A DNA stretch of 64,000 nucleotides from Bacteroidales bacterium (GTDB lineage: Bacteria; Bacteroidota; Bacteroidia; Bacteroidales; Paludibacteraceae): NCBI GenBank assembly GCA_015061115.1, contig SUXE01000003.1, positions 1-64,000 of the forward strand, in the 5' to 3' direction. The translations under genes and the position numbers were made by a program. Each line of letters opens with the position of its first letter. The stretch's first letter is position 1. This document shows positions 48,603 to 56,541 of the stretch, in pieces. The notes under the pieces were generated by a model. That model was given only the letters and a program-made list of their open reading frames with translations, did not search any database and was not told where the DNA came from.

Positions 48603-49547
48603 TTAAGCCAGACGACTGTTTGCCGCCTTAAGTAGTTCTTCACACTTGCTTGCCATTCCCTCAACGATCTCTTTGCATGACTTCTTCTCGTTGATCATAC
48701 CAGCGATCTCTCCAGCCATGAAGCTACCTTCTTTCAAGTTTCCGTCCTTAACGGCCTTGCGAAGAGATCCGGCTCCGAACTGAAGCAATTCCTCTGATGT
48801 CACGTTTGGATCGTTCTCCATCTTTGCGAAGCTCTTAGAGAATGGAGTACGTACAGTACGAACTGGGTGACCAAGTTTCTTACCTGTTACGATTGTGTCG
48901 TTGTCACCAGCCTTCAATACCTTTTCTTTATATACCTCGTGTACAGTACATTCGTCTGCTACCAAGAAGCATGTTCCACACTGAACAGCCTCTGCACCCA
49001 ACATGAATGCTGCTGCCATACCACGTCCGTCGCCAATACCACCGGCAGCGATCACTGGCACGTTTACTGCGTCTACAATCTGAGGAACAAGTGGCAATGT
49101 GTTGGCCTCACCTGTGTGACCACCACTCTCTGCACCCTCAGCGATAATAGCGTCTACTCCCATTCTCTCGATACGAAGAGCCAACGCTACACTTGCTACA
49201 ACTGGAATAACCTTGATTCCTGCTGCTTTCCACATCTCCATGAATGGAGCAGGAGAGCCAGCTCCTGTAGTAAGGATCTTAACTCCTTCTTCAACAACGA
49301 TCTGCGCGATTTTCTCCACCTCTGGAGCCTGAAGCATGATGTTAACGCCGAAAGGTTTGTCTGTCATCTGCTTGCACTTTCTGATTTCTTCTCTTACGAT
49401 GTCTGGAGGACAAGCACCTGTGATGATTCCCAAACCGCCTGCATTACTTACAGCGGCTGCCAAACTAGCGTCGGCAACCCATGCCATACCACCCTGAATA
49501 ATTGGATATTTGATACCCAATAGGTCGCAAATCTTACTTTTTATCAT
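48603..49547 (-). CDS. fabK: Enoyl-ACP reductase II (FabK), FMN-dependent
   Basis: This 314-aa protein is in the nitronate monooxygenase-like TIM-barrel family; its context and sequence fit FabK, the flavin-dependent enoyl-ACP reductase. It begins KYPIIQGGMAWVADASLAAA and has GGLGIITGACPP, KPFGVNIMLQAP, the His in GAESGGHTGEANTLPL, VPVIAAGGIGDGRGMAAAFM and LGAEAVQCGTCFLVADEC. The position between fabH and fabF strongly supports FabK over a true nitronate monooxygenase. It reduces enoyl-ACP with NAD(P)H and FMN. Confidence 0.93.
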   Translation of the reverse strand: MIKSKICDLLGIKYPIIQGGMAWVADASLAAAVSNAGGLGIITGACPPDIVREEIRKCKQMTDKPFGVNIMLQAPEVEKIAQIVVEEGVKILTTGAGSPAPFMEMWKAAGIKVIPVVASVALALRIERMGVDAIIAEGAESGGHTGEANTLPLVPQIVDAVNVPVIAAGGIGDGRGMAAAFMLGAEAVQCGTCFLVADECTVHEVYKEKVLKAGDNDTIVTGKKLGHPVRTVRTPFSKSFAKMENDPNVTSEELLQFGAGSLRKAVKDGNLKEGSFMAGEIAGMINEKKSCKEIVEGMASKCEELLKAANSRLA

Positions 49548-49583
49548 GTTGTATGTAATTTTCTAATAAATTCTAAACTGATT

Positions 49584-50540
49584 TTACTTGTTCCAACGAA
49601 CTACACATGCAGATGTCTGGAATCCGGCACCGAATGCGCTGAACACCAAAATGTCATTCTTCGACAATTTGCCTTCCTTGTTCAATCTGTCAAGCAGGAT
49701 AGGAATACATGCCGACGACATATTACCTGTATTTTCAATTGTAGTAGGGAATTTCTCTTCTGGCTCATCCAAGAAATGGCGGATTGCTTCGATGATTCTT
49801 ATGTTAGCCTGGTGAAGCACGAAATATTTCACCTGGTTAGACGTGATGTTGGCATCCTCCATCACAGCTTTGATATCGTCCTGTGAGTTTGACACTGCCA
49901 TTCTGAACACCTCACGTCCGTTCATAACCAACGGAACATTTCCTTCAATCTCGCCAACGAATGGAGTCTTCTCCATCGCTCTCTTGCTATATAGCACTAT
50001 AGGAGCGGAAGTAGTGGTTGAACGCATAGCAAGCACGTCGTCGCCATCAGCACTGACAACAACAGCTCCAGCACCGTCTCCAAACAAGACGCTTGTGCTT
50101 CTGTCTGTCCATGTCGGGATTCTTGAAGGCTCTTCTGCCGCTACAATCAAAATCTTTTTCGCAACACCTGTCTTAATGAAAGACTCTGCTATTTGCATTC
50201 CATATAAAAAACCTGCACACGCAGCATTGATATCAATGCTTGGGCAAGTGGCTCCAATGTGACCCTGCAATACACAGCCCAAACCTGGAGTGATAAATTC
50301 ATTCACAGTGTTAGAGCAGATGATGTAGTCTAAATCCTTTGCTGTTATGCCTGCATCTTTTAGGGCATTCTCGATCGCCTCAACGCCGATTTCCTCCAAC
50401 TCCTGATTTACCAAGAGATGACGGCGCTTAATTCCAGTGCGAGTGGAAATCCACTCATCGCTTGTATCCATCACTTCGGACAACATCTGGTTCGTAGCAA
50501 CGAATTTTGGCAATGCACTGCCGGTTCCGATAATTCTCAT
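49584..50540 (-). CDS. fabH: 3-oxoacyl-ACP synthase III (FabH)
   Basis: This 318-aa enzyme starts fatty acid synthesis by condensing acyl-CoA with malonyl-ACP. Features: MRIIGTGSALPKFVATNQM at the start, DTSDEWISTRTGIKRRHL, catalytic Cys in DINAACAGFLYG, His in VLHQANIRIIEAI and Asn in ENTGNMSSACIPILLD. The start at 50540 gives the usual N-terminus; a longer frame to 50561 is less likely. A near match to the -7 box (TTAATTTG, minus strand 50578-50585) lies upstream. It is the first gene of the fab set, 36 bp before fabK. Confidence 0.96.
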   Translation of the reverse strand: MRIIGTGSALPKFVATNQMLSEVMDTSDEWISTRTGIKRRHLLVNQELEEIGVEAIENALKDAGITAKDLDYIICSNTVNEFITPGLGCVLQGHIGATCPSIDINAACAGFLYGMQIAESFIKTGVAKKILIVAAEEPSRIPTWTDRSTSVLFGDGAGAVVVSADGDDVLAMRSTTTSAPIVLYSKRAMEKTPFVGEIEGNVPLVMNGREVFRMAVSNSQDDIKAVMEDANITSNQVKYFVLHQANIRIIEAIRHFLDEPEEKFPTTIENTGNMSSACIPILLDRLNKEGKLSKNDILVFSAFGAGFQTSACVVRWNK

Positions 50541-50785
50541 GTTATAAAAATAATTCTGCAATTTTAGAATATGTTTGCAAATTAAAACATAAAACTCCTA
50601 ATATGCAATTTTTTGGTTGCCTTTTCCATTTTTTGACCTCCTTATAGACTGAAAATGGAGCTTTGGTTGAAAAAAATTGTAATATCTTTTCCTACCGATA
50701 TTATACGTCTAGCGACGTGTCTTTCGTTTTTGAAAATACATCTAAAAGATTGTCAATTCGTCGAAATCACGTCAAATAATGCGGG

Positions 50786-50832
50786 CAAATAATGCGGGCA
50801 AATATGCGGACATGTTTGAAACCTGCCCCTAC
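50786..50832. repeat. 47-bp repeat flanking LRR3, left copy
   Basis: Differs at two positions from 52518-52564. It contains AATAATGCGGGC, AATATGCGG and a GTTTGAAACCTGCCCCTAC part. The palindrome GCAGGTTTGAAACCTGC is complete in the right copy only. Confidence 0.8.
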
Positions 50833-51078
50833 AATCATGGAAATTGTAGCCCAGAATGGGCGTCACCTCTTAGGCAGGGTTTCAACCCCTGTTTTGTGGA
50901 CGGTGCACACGACGGCAACCCCGAAGGGGTGAAACAAAATGGTGACATTATAATGGAGGTGTCGCCTCTTCGAGGCTTTTAATCATCGCCAAATGCCCGT
51001 TAAACAGGGGTTATCACCCCTGCCTATAATATACCGTCCCTTTGGGACTTGTAAAATTTGAATAATTTGTCCTATTGC

Positions 51079-51110
51079 AGGGAGGTTTGAAACCTGCACC
51101 TATGGTCATG
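51079..51110. repeat. GGTTTGAAACCTGC palindrome copy
   Basis: GCAGGGAGGTTTGAAACCTG followed by CACCTATGGTCATGG. It matches the palindromic half and following bases of the 47-bp repeat at 50786-50840. Confidence 0.6.
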
Positions 51111-51123
51111 GATATGCAATAGA

Positions 51124-52314
51124 TTAATCTTTTAACCATTTCACAGATTTGCAATTTTTGAAAGCATCTTCTCCAATATTTACATTGCCTTCGGAATTGT
51201 CAATTACTACATTAAGATTTGTGCAGTTTCTAAATGCATAACGTCCGATGCTTGTGACACTCTCTGGGATATCTATACTTTCCAAACTTTTGCATAGCTC
51301 AAAAGCCTCGTCTCCGATGCTCGTCAAACTTTCTGGGATATTTACGTTGGTCAAACTTTTACATAGCTCAAAAGCCCCGTCTCCGATGCTCGTCAAACTT
51401 TCTGGGATATTTATGTTGGTCAAACTGTTGCATTCCCAAAAAGCCAATTTTCCGATGCTTGTCACTCCCTCTGGAATGTTTATGCTAGTCAAACTGCTGC
51501 ATTCCCAAAAAGCCAATTCTCCGATGCTGGTCACACCCTCAGGAATGTTTATGTTTGTCAAACTTCTACAGCCCTTAAAAGCCCCGTCTCCGATGCTTGT
51601 CACTCCCTCTGGAATCTCTATGTTTGTCAAGTTTGAACAATCATAAAAAGCACTTTTCCCTATGCTTGTCAAATTTTCACATTGAACAAATGTATTTTCT
51701 TCGATGCTTGTCACACTCATTGGGATATTTACACTGGACAATTTGCTACAACCCCCAAAAACCCCTGCTCCGATGTTTGTCACACCCTCTGGTATATCTA
51801 TGCTTTCCAAATGTCTACAACCATAAAAAGCCATTGCTCCGATATTTGTTACACTCTCTGGAATACTTATGCCTGTCAAAAATTCACAATTAAAAAATGT
51901 TTCTTTTCCGATGCTTGTGACTCCTTCTGGAATATCTACGCTTTCCAAATATCTACAACCATAAAAAGCATTTGCTTCGATGCTTGTTACATTATATACA
52001 TTTCCGTCAATTCGGATCTTTTGAGGAATAATGATAAAATCACATTCTATGTACGAATTATTATCTCCATCGTATCCTGTTTTTATCTCTGCTGTGGAAT
52101 CTGATAAAATATTGAATTGCAGAAAGGTTTCAGATTCATCAACGATTGCTGGATCTTCTGGGATTGACTCTTCAAATTCAATTGTGACATCTTCCACATT
52201 CTCTACGTTAATTTTACATTCTTTTTTGTTTTCCTGTTTCATGACCATGAAGATTGCTATTATCGACATGCATATAATTAGCAAAGCTCCTAATGCAAGT
52301 AATCCTTTTTTCAT
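51124..52314 (-). CDS. BspA-like leucine-rich-repeat protein 3, membrane-anchored
   Basis: This 396-aa protein carries the same linker (ETFLQFNILSDSTAEI...IDGNVYNVTSI) and about ten LRR_5 repeats (IPEGVTSIGDGAFKGCRSLT) as the two larger LRR proteins, and the same C-terminal cap (EDAFKNCKSVKWLKD). Its N-terminus differs: MKKGLLALGALLIICMSIIA followed by charged MKQENKK looks like an uncleaved membrane anchor rather than a signal peptide. It lacks the first NG-V domain and has no 156-aa partner. It lies between two 47-bp direct repeats. The start at 52314 is preferred; the longer frame to 52326 adds only MDRN. Confidence 0.85.
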   Translation of the reverse strand: MKKGLLALGALLIICMSIIAIFMVMKQENKKECKINVENVEDVTIEFEESIPEDPAIVDESETFLQFNILSDSTAEIKTGYDGDNNSYIECDFIIIPQKIRIDGNVYNVTSIEANAFYGCRYLESVDIPEGVTSIGKETFFNCEFLTGISIPESVTNIGAMAFYGCRHLESIDIPEGVTNIGAGVFGGCSKLSSVNIPMSVTSIEENTFVQCENLTSIGKSAFYDCSNLTNIEIPEGVTSIGDGAFKGCRSLTNINIPEGVTSIGELAFWECSSLTSINIPEGVTSIGKLAFWECNSLTNINIPESLTSIGDGAFELCKSLTNVNIPESLTSIGDEAFELCKSLESIDIPESVTSIGRYAFRNCTNLNVVIDNSEGNVNIGEDAFKNCKSVKWLKD

Positions 52315-52716
52315 ATTTCTATCCAATTTATATTTTTCACATTTTCAAAAAATCGTTGTTACTATTATGACAATATCATTGCAAAACAAGGAATAAATTA
52401 CAGAAATTAAAAATTTCCATGTAAATATTTTCGTATTTTTTATTTGTGTGATGTGGGTAAAATATAAATGATGAGGACAAAAATGCGGGGAATAATAATG
52501 CGGGCGAATGATTTGGACAAATAATGCGGGCAAATATGCGGGCAGGTTTGAAACCTGCCCCTACGGCAACGGCAACGACAACCACCCCAAATGGCATGCA
52601 TTACAAATTATGGATTACACATTCCACAGTTATGCATTATGCATTTCGCATTATGAATTATCCCAGCGGATGTATTCCCCAACAATTATGCATTATGAAT
52701 TATGAATTACGAATTA
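52315..52716. other. 402-bp repeat-rich gap between LRR3 and dgt
   Basis: It holds the LRR3 upstream region, a series of AATGCGGG words (52479-52518), the right copy of the 47-bp repeat, and a run of AATTATGCATTATGAATT words with CCCCAACAATTATG (52598-52718). No gene is seen. Confidence 0.65.
52518..52564. repeat. 47-bp repeat flanking LRR3, right copy
   Basis: Matches 50786-50832 at 45 of 47 positions, in the same orientation, 1732 bp apart. It includes the complete palindrome GCAGGTTTGAAACCTGC. Confidence 0.8.
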
Positions 52717-52718
52717 TC
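52598..52718. repeat. AATTATG/CATTATG word-repeat tract
   Basis: Repeated short words CATTATG, AATTATG and AATTACG around CCCCAACAATTATG, abutting the dgt stop codon region. The same vocabulary occurs at 37113-37150, 40321-40355 and 56392-56425. Confidence 0.6.
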
Positions 52719-54048
52719 ACAGCGTTGGCAATGAGATGCCTTTGATCTTTCTGTAAAGGTCGAGGGCGTAGACGTCGGTCATGCCGGACACATGGTCGAG
52801 CACGGCTAATATCCTTTCGTATGGCGACTCGCTCGACACTGCGAATTGCGACGGGATACGGGCGAGAAGCTGTTTTGAATATGCTTTATCGGCGTTGAAC
52901 ACTGCGTCGATCTCCTTCTCAATCAGTGTGTAGATGATGTTGTAGCCGGCGATCTCGATGTCGACCACCTCCTTGCTTTTGTATATTTTCTTCGCCGACA
53001 CTTTCTGGCACTCTTTGTAGGCGTTGCTCACTCTCTCCGACACATAGTCGATCAGCGAGCCTTCAAACTCTCCTGCCAAAATCTTCTCCTCATTTTTTAT
53101 GAAGACGTCGGCACACTCTTCTATCAGCACTCCGATGACGCTGGAACGCAGATAGGCCACCTGTTCATTCACGTCGTCTACAAACGACATCCTTTCCCGA
53201 CGTCGTGCCTGCTTCTCCTCCGAGAAGAATCCGAGAAGCAGATTGAATGTCTCATCTTTATCGAGCAGACGCATCTTCAACGCGTCTTCAATATCCATTA
53301 TCTCATAGCAGATATCGTCGGCTGCCTCCACCAGGTAGACGAGGGGATGACGAGAGTATTTCCCGTCGGCTTTCTTTTCTATCCCTAAATAGTCGGCGAT
53401 TTTCCTATAGGTCTCGAAATCGGATTGGAAGAATCCGAACTTGTTTTTCTTGCCTTTCACCTCAGCGGATAGATACGGATATTTCACAATCGAAAGCAGA
53501 GTCGGGTATGTGAGCACGAATCCGCCCTCACGTCGTCCCTCGAAACGGTGTGTGAGCAGACGGAATGCGTTGGCGTTGCCGTCGAAATGGGTGAAATCAG
53601 CCCATTGCTCGTCCGTGATGCCGTATTTCACTTTCAATTCCATTCCGGCACCTTCGGAAAAATACGATGAAATGGCGGTTTCTCCGCTGTGTCCGAACGG
53701 AGGGTTGCCCATATCGTGGGCAAGACAGGCTGCAGAAACGATGGATCCAAGGTCTTCGACGTGGTTGGAGATCTTATCTCCGTATTTCTCTTTCAGGAAT
53801 TTTGAGACACGGTTGCCAATGGAGCGTCCCACACAGCTCACCTCCAATGAGTGGGTAAGACGGTTGTGCACGAAAATGGTATTTGGCAGTGGAAAAACCT
53901 GGGTCTTGTTTTGCAGACGTCTGAATGGAGCTGAAAAAACAAGACGGTCGTAGTCGCGTTGAAACTCCGTACGGTCTTGCTCTTTGGGGTCGTGATAGTT
54001 TTCCAATCCCAAGCGAATAGTGCAAATCAGTTTATTCCAATCCATCAT
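52717..54048 (-). CDS. dgt: dGTP triphosphohydrolase (Dgt), HD superfamily
   Basis: This 443-aa enzyme cleaves dGTP (and possibly other dNTPs) to the nucleoside and triphosphate. The N-terminus contains HDPKEQDRTEFQRDYDRLVF and SAPFRRLQNKTQVFPL, a family signature. Metal ligands are in the HD motif: His in RLTHSLEVSCVG and HD in CLAHDMGNPPFGHSGE; the last Asp is in LVEAADDICYEIMDIEDA. The C-terminal helices are complete. Adjacent ATGs at 54048 and 54045 both fit; longer frames add atypical residues. It is divergent from lpxK with its own promoter. Confidence 0.95.
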   Translation of the reverse strand: MMDWNKLICTIRLGLENYHDPKEQDRTEFQRDYDRLVFSAPFRRLQNKTQVFPLPNTIFVHNRLTHSLEVSCVGRSIGNRVSKFLKEKYGDKISNHVEDLGSIVSAACLAHDMGNPPFGHSGETAISSYFSEGAGMELKVKYGITDEQWADFTHFDGNANAFRLLTHRFEGRREGGFVLTYPTLLSIVKYPYLSAEVKGKKNKFGFFQSDFETYRKIADYLGIEKKADGKYSRHPLVYLVEAADDICYEIMDIEDALKMRLLDKDETFNLLLGFFSEEKQARRRERMSFVDDVNEQVAYLRSSVIGVLIEECADVFIKNEEKILAGEFEGSLIDYVSERVSNAYKECQKVSAKKIYKSKEVVDIEIAGYNIIYTLIEKEIDAVFNADKAYSKQLLARIPSQFAVSSESPYERILAVLDHVSGMTDVYALDLYRKIKGISLPTL

Positions 54049-54077
54049 TTTCTGACACTTTTTTATATTTGACAACA

Positions 54078-54085
54078 CAAATATA
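54078..54085 (-). promoter_or_regulatory. -7 promoter element of dgt
   Basis: The minus strand reads TATATTTG, an exact TAnnTTTG match 30 bp before the start codon. Confidence 0.55.
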
Positions 54086-54115
54086 GTAATAAGGGCGGCA
54101 AGTTGGTTGGTTTTA

Positions 54116-54147
54116 TTTGCTTTTTAAATCGCAAGAATTTATATTTG
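54116..54147 (+). promoter_or_regulatory. lpxK-punA promoter
   Basis: TTTG (54116-54119), a 20-bp spacer and TATATTTG (54140-54147) match both Bacteroidota promoter boxes at the ideal spacing. Transcription would begin near 54154, about 108 nt before the ATG at 54262. Confidence 0.75.
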
Positions 54148-54261
54148 TGATGTTTATGGATGGTAGTGGCTTCCAATATTTCCATCATCTGTAAGCGTAT
54201 GGGCATGGTTATATGTCTGTTTGGTATTAGAGGAACAAAAAAAAGGAAATTAAGGAAAACT

Positions 54262-55356
54262 ATGACTACAAAATCACTTTTCAAAGATATTCTCATGGCA
54301 CCTTTGTCCTGGATTTACGGACTTGTGGTTGTCATACGAAATTTCATGTTTGACGTTGGCTTGTTGAAATCCACAAAATTTGATATCCCTGTGATTGTTG
54401 TAGGCAATATCACTGCTGGAGGTACGGGAAAAACTCCTGTCACTGAGTATCTTGTGAAGCTACTTTCAGAAAAGTTCCGCACAGCTGTGGTGAGCCGTGG
54501 CTATAAGCGTAAGACGAAAGGATTCGTTCTATCGGATGAAAAGAGCACACCTGATCAGATCGGCGACGAACCGTATCAGATCAAACGCAAGTTTCCAGAG
54601 GTGGTTTTGGCAGTGGATGAGAAGCGAGTGAGGGCGATAGAGAAGTTGAGCAACGAAGGTTCATACCGTCCGGAGGTGTTCGTGCTAGACGATGCGTACC
54701 AGCACCGTTATGTCACACCGGATATCTCTATTCTTCTTGTAGACTATAACAATCTTATCTACAACGACCGTTTGTTGCCGTTGGGCAGATTGAGAGAACC
54801 ATTAAAGGCAAAAGATAAGGCTTCGATCGTGATTGTGACAAAGTGTCCGAAGGATATCACTCCGATGGAATTGCGTGTGATCACGATGAATCTGAAGTTG
54901 TATCCATATCAGACGTTGTTCTTCTCATATATGGAGTATGGCGATTTGCAGCCTGTGTTCCCATGCGCAAAGGCGACGGTGGATCCGGATCTGTTGAAGG
55001 AGACAACGGTATTGTCGCTTACGGGAATCGCATCGCCAGCAACATTTGAAGAGCATGTGAGAAGTCTGACAAACGGAATCAAGGCAGTCAATTTTGCCGA
55101 CCATCACAAACTGACATTGAAGGATTATAATAAGGTGACGGAGATGTTCGCGGAGATCGACAACAGCAAAAAGATTATCCTTACTACGGAGAAGGATGCT
55201 GTGAAGATGATGAATGATGAGACATTCCCGTCGGCATTGAAGAAATACATCTATTATATTCCGATGAATATAAAACTTCTGAAAGATGAAGAGTCGTTCA
55301 ACAATTTAATCATCAATTATGTTACAAAGAATAGAAGCTACATGCGCTTATCTTAA
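54262..55356 (+). CDS. lpxK: Tetraacyldisaccharide 4'-kinase (LpxK)
   Basis: This 364-aa inner-membrane-associated kinase phosphorylates the 4' position of the lipid A disaccharide precursor. Features: an N-terminal membrane-associated helix (LMAPLSWIYGLVVVIRNF), VIVVGNITAGGTGKTPVTEY with the P-loop, VVSRGYKRKTKGF, the catalytic-region VFVLDDAYQHRYVTPDISIL, PLGRLREP, and HHKLTLKDYNK then ILTTEKDAVKM. The frame is open upstream to 54160 but the ATG at 54262 gives the family N-terminus. Its 3' end overlaps punA by 38 bp in another frame. Confidence 0.94.
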   Translation: MTTKSLFKDILMAPLSWIYGLVVVIRNFMFDVGLLKSTKFDIPVIVVGNITAGGTGKTPVTEYLVKLLSEKFRTAVVSRGYKRKTKGFVLSDEKSTPDQIGDEPYQIKRKFPEVVLAVDEKRVRAIEKLSNEGSYRPEVFVLDDAYQHRYVTPDISILLVDYNNLIYNDRLLPLGRLREPLKAKDKASIVIVTKCPKDITPMELRVITMNLKLYPYQTLFFSYMEYGDLQPVFPCAKATVDPDLLKETTVLSLTGIASPATFEEHVRSLTNGIKAVNFADHHKLTLKDYNKVTEMFAEIDNSKKIILTTEKDAVKMMNDETFPSALKKYIYYIPMNIKLLKDEESFNNLIINYVTKNRSYMRLS

Positions 55357-56137
55357 GAGCCAGACGGAATTGCGTCCAGAAATCGCCATCATCCTTGGCA
55401 CAGGTTTGGGCGGTCTGACAGAAGAGATCAGCGTTGAGAAAGAGATACCATATTCACAGATTCCAGGATTCGTGCAGAGCACAGTGGCGGGACACTCTGG
55501 AAAACTGATATTCGGAACGATTGCAGGAGTTCCTGTGATGGCGATGCAGGGAAGATTCCATTTCTATGAGGGATATCCTATGAAAGACGTCACATATCCC
55601 GAGGTGGTGATGAAAGGGATGGGAATCAAATATTTGATGGTGAGCAATGCTGCAGGAGGATTGAACCCAGAGTTTAAGGCAGGAGATATCATGTTGATCA
55701 CAGACCATATCAACCTCTTCCCAGAACATCCGTTGAGAGGCAAGAATGAGGATTCAATAGGTACTCGTTTCCCAGACATGAACAACGCATACAACCGTGA
55801 TTTGATCGCGTTGGCGGAGAAAGTTGCAGCGTCTAACAACATACCATATAAGAAAGGAGTGTATGTCGGCACACAGGGCCCAACATTCGAGACTGTGGCG
55901 GAATACAAATATTTCCGTTTGATAGGTGGAGACACATGTGGAATGAGCACAGTGCCGGAGATCATCGTGGCACACTGGGCAGGCATCAAATGTTTCGGAG
56001 TTTCAATCGTATCGAATGCACTTGGCGACGCATTGAATGGTATAGAGACAAATCATGAAGAGGTACAGCGCAACACCAATATCGCAAAAGACAATCTGAA
56101 GGTCTTGTTCCGTGAGATGGTGAAGAAAATGAAATGA
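55319..56137 (+). CDS. punA: Purine nucleoside phosphorylase
   Basis: This 272-aa enzyme belongs to the trimeric PNP family, which splits inosine and guanosine with phosphate. Motifs: IILGTGLGGLTEEI, VAGHSGKLIFG (His for phosphate), AMQGRFHFYEGYP, MVSNAAGGLNPEFKAGD, GPTFETVAEY (Glu), GMSTVPEIIVA and VSIVSNALG (Asn). The ATG lies within lpxK, overlapping it by 38 bp, so translation is presumably coupled. It is placed in purine salvage; the link to lpxK is positional. A hairpin with a T-run follows at 56323. Confidence 0.94.
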   Translation: MLQRIEATCAYLKSQTELRPEIAIILGTGLGGLTEEISVEKEIPYSQIPGFVQSTVAGHSGKLIFGTIAGVPVMAMQGRFHFYEGYPMKDVTYPEVVMKGMGIKYLMVSNAAGGLNPEFKAGDIMLITDHINLFPEHPLRGKNEDSIGTRFPDMNNAYNRDLIALAEKVAASNNIPYKKGVYVGTQGPTFETVAEYKYFRLIGGDTCGMSTVPEIIVAHWAGIKCFGVSIVSNALGDALNGIETNHEEVQRNTNIAKDNLKVLFREMVKKMK

Positions 56138-56155
56138 AATTTGGTTAGTTTTTTT

Positions 56156-56229
56156 GAGGATTGTTAAGGGCGGAACGCCCTAACCCCTCTTTCCCTATGC
56201 GAGTCCGTAAGGACGAGCATTTGTAAAAC
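56156..56229. repeat. GC-rich palindromic repeat (GGATTGTTAAGG family)
   Basis: GAGGATTGTTAAGGGCGGAA with a GGCGGAACGCC palindrome, then GAGTCCGTAAGGACGAGC and CATTTGTAAAAC. Related elements are at 60709-60815 and, reversed, at 1500-1565. Confidence 0.65.
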
Positions 56230-56322
56230 TATAACCTCTAACGAGGTATAGAGAGAAATCCATCTAAATTTTTTTTCTACCAATATGTAACGCCTGACGG
56301 CGTAAATAGGGATGACTATCTG

Positions 56323-56354
56323 TAGAGACGCCGTGATACGGCGTCTCTATTTTT
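56323..56354 (+). terminator. lpxK-punA terminator, GAGACGC family
   Basis: TAGAGACGCCGT and ACGGCGTCTCTA pair perfectly around GAT, followed by TTTTTA. It lies 185 bp after the punA stop, beyond another repeat. Confidence 0.65.
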
Positions 56355-56475
56355 ATCCAGCCAGGGCGACCACAAGGGATCGCCTCTATGGATGGAATTC
56401 CCAGCAATTATGAATTAATTAGCGGATAAATCAAATTTAATTGTCTGTATATCCAATAGCTTAATCAAAGAAATG

Positions 56476-56483
56476 TATCTTTG
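56476..56483 (+). promoter_or_regulatory. -7 promoter element of the GLUG/Cys-repeat gene
   Basis: TATCTTTG matches TAnnTTTG, 58 bp before the ATG at 56542. Confidence 0.5.
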
Positions 56484-56541
56484 CAAAAAAATTGGTTTTT
56501 AAAAATAAAGTTTGGAGTGATTATTTGAAATTCGAATGGTA

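Larger units (their letters stand above)
50541..51123. other. 583-bp gap with palindromic repeats, fabH to LRR3
   Basis: It contains the fabH promoter region (50541-50600), then from 50773 a 13-bp tandem repeat AAATAATGCGGGC and the 47-bp repeat shared with 52518-52564, a GC-rich stretch with several small palindromes (50880-51050, for example GCAGGGTTTCAACCCCTG and CCGTCCCTTTGGGAC), and at 51079-51110 another GGTTTGAAACCTGC copy. No gene is seen. Confidence 0.7.
56138..56535. other. 398-bp gap with stacked intergenic repeats
   Basis: After punA there is the GC-rich repeat (56156-56229), a small CCTC/GAGG palindrome (56233-56244), an ACGCC/GGCGT palindrome (56289-56302), the AGAGACGCCGT terminator hairpin (56323-56349), a reversed GGGCGACC module (56363-56391), AATTATGAATT words (56400-56420) and the next promoter (56476-56483). 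No gene is seen. Confidence 0.7.

Noticed and set aside
48867..49523. Plus-strand 218-residue frame opposite fabK
   Set aside because: fabK is unambiguous on the other strand. The frame is rich in Cys, Tyr and Ser and has no domain-like pattern.
48603..49547. Nitronate monooxygenase instead of FabK
   Set aside because: The sequence family overlaps, but position between fabH and fabF and the conserved GGHTGEANTLPL region fit enoyl-ACP reductase better.
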